Source of the DNA: Gallionellaceae bacterium UBA6222
GTDB taxonomy: Bacteria; Pseudomonadota; Gammaproteobacteria; Burkholderiales; Gallionellaceae
Direction of reading: 5' to 3'
DNA length: 6,238 nt
Assembly: GCA_002421915.1 (NCBI GenBank)
Contig: DISA01000092.1
Coordinates: 1-6,238 of the forward strand
A program made the position numbers and the translations under genes. The notes below the pieces were generated by a model. It saw only the letters and a list, made by a program, of their open reading frames with translations. It made no database searches and was not told the DNA's origin. Of this stretch, positions 5,908 to 6,238 are shown in pieces. Position 1 is the first letter of the stretch, and each line of letters starts with the position of its first letter.

Positions 5908-6238
5908 AGGTGAAGCTGGCCGGTAAGCCGGGTTCTGTCGTGGACAGTCATTCCTCTAGGCGTTTCGTTACCTGACGCTCAAGCGACCTACCCGCTGGCG
6001 ACGCGAGCAACGTCATGGCCAGCCTATTTGGTCTTGCTCCGGATGGAGTTTACCGTGCCGTCCGTGTTACCACGTCCGCGGTGGGCTCTTACCCCGCCGT
6101 TTCACCCTTGCCGGTTCCTTGCGGAACTTAGGCGGTCTATTCTCTGTGGCACTGTTCATCGCCTCACGGCGTCCGGTCGTTAACCGGCATCCTGCTCTAT
6201 GGAGCCCGGACTTTCCTCTACGCAACCCGAGGTGCGCA
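5908..6238 (-). ncRNA. rnpB: RNase P RNA, bacterial type A, 5' end beyond the window
   Basis: Catalytic RNA that trims the 5' leader of precursor tRNAs. Read on the minus strand, it contains GAGGAAAGTCCGGGCTCC (6218-6201), the conserved block near the 5' end, and CCGGAGCAAGACCAAATAGG (6042-6023). It also contains ACAGAACCCGGCTTA (5938-5924), followed by GGCCAGCTTCACCTT at the 3' end. These match the E. coli RNA almost base for base at the conserved positions. In E. coli the first of these blocks starts near nucleotide 61. Only about 20 bases lie between it and the window edge here, so roughly 40 bases of the 5' end (P1 5' strand and part of P2/P3) are missing. The 3' end is set at about 5908 by analogy with the E. 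coli CACCT end and may be off by a few bases. No clear intrinsic terminator follows; transcription must run on into the antisense of dsbC. Confidence 0.96.

Noticed and set aside
1..6238. CRISPR array, tRNA, insertion sequence or defence/mobile gene cluster
   Set aside because: No regularly spaced repeats, tRNA-like cloverleaf, transposase or integrase is present. Nearly all sequence is assigned to housekeeping genes and rnpB.

Overview
The window is ordinary, gene-dense chromosome from a GC-rich proteobacterium, most likely a betaproteobacterium. The evidence is the dusB-fis-purH-purD gene order, a short 84-residue Fis, a UbiH/COQ6-type hydroxylase followed by a DsbC-type isomerase, a type A RNase P RNA, and intergenic repeats of kinds common in that class. 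A Nitrosomonadales/Gallionella-like host fits, but that is an impression from gene content and repeats, not something proven here.

Layout. On the minus strand, read right to left, lie dusB (3876-2863), fis (2866-2612, overlapping dusB by 4 bases), purH (2498-933) and the first 256 codons of purD (768 to the left edge). On the plus strand, divergent from dusB, lie a UbiH-family FAD hydroxylase (3964-5178) and, 22 bases on, a periplasmic DsbC-family disulfide isomerase (5201-5905). From about 5908 to the right edge is rnpB on the minus strand, convergent with dsbC and missing only its 5' end. There are no gene-free stretches longer than 300 bases. The three larger gaps are 769-932 (a repeat element), 2499-2611 (a different repeat) and 3877-3963 (a divergent control region).

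How it fits together. dusB (tRNA dihydrouridine) and fis (nucleoid protein) are translationally coupled. purH and purD follow on the same strand and supply the last two steps of IMP synthesis and the glycine-addition step. The hydroxylase should act in ubiquinone synthesis and DsbC in periplasmic protein folding. The 87-base dusB/hydroxylase gap carries two back-to-back -10-like elements. A match to the Fis-binding consensus lies over the dusB-fis side, which suggests Fis autoregulation.

Most notable points: (1) a palindromic repeat of the type normally found between genes sits in frame inside the hydroxylase gene, and a related copy lies in the fis-purH gap; (2) the purH-purD gap carries a dRS3-like element with perfect 27-base inverted arms; (3) the candidate Fis operator lies over the dusB-fis promoter; (4) dsbC and rnpB are tail to tail with almost no space. 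I see no sign of a previously undescribed multi-gene system, a mobile island or a CRISPR array.
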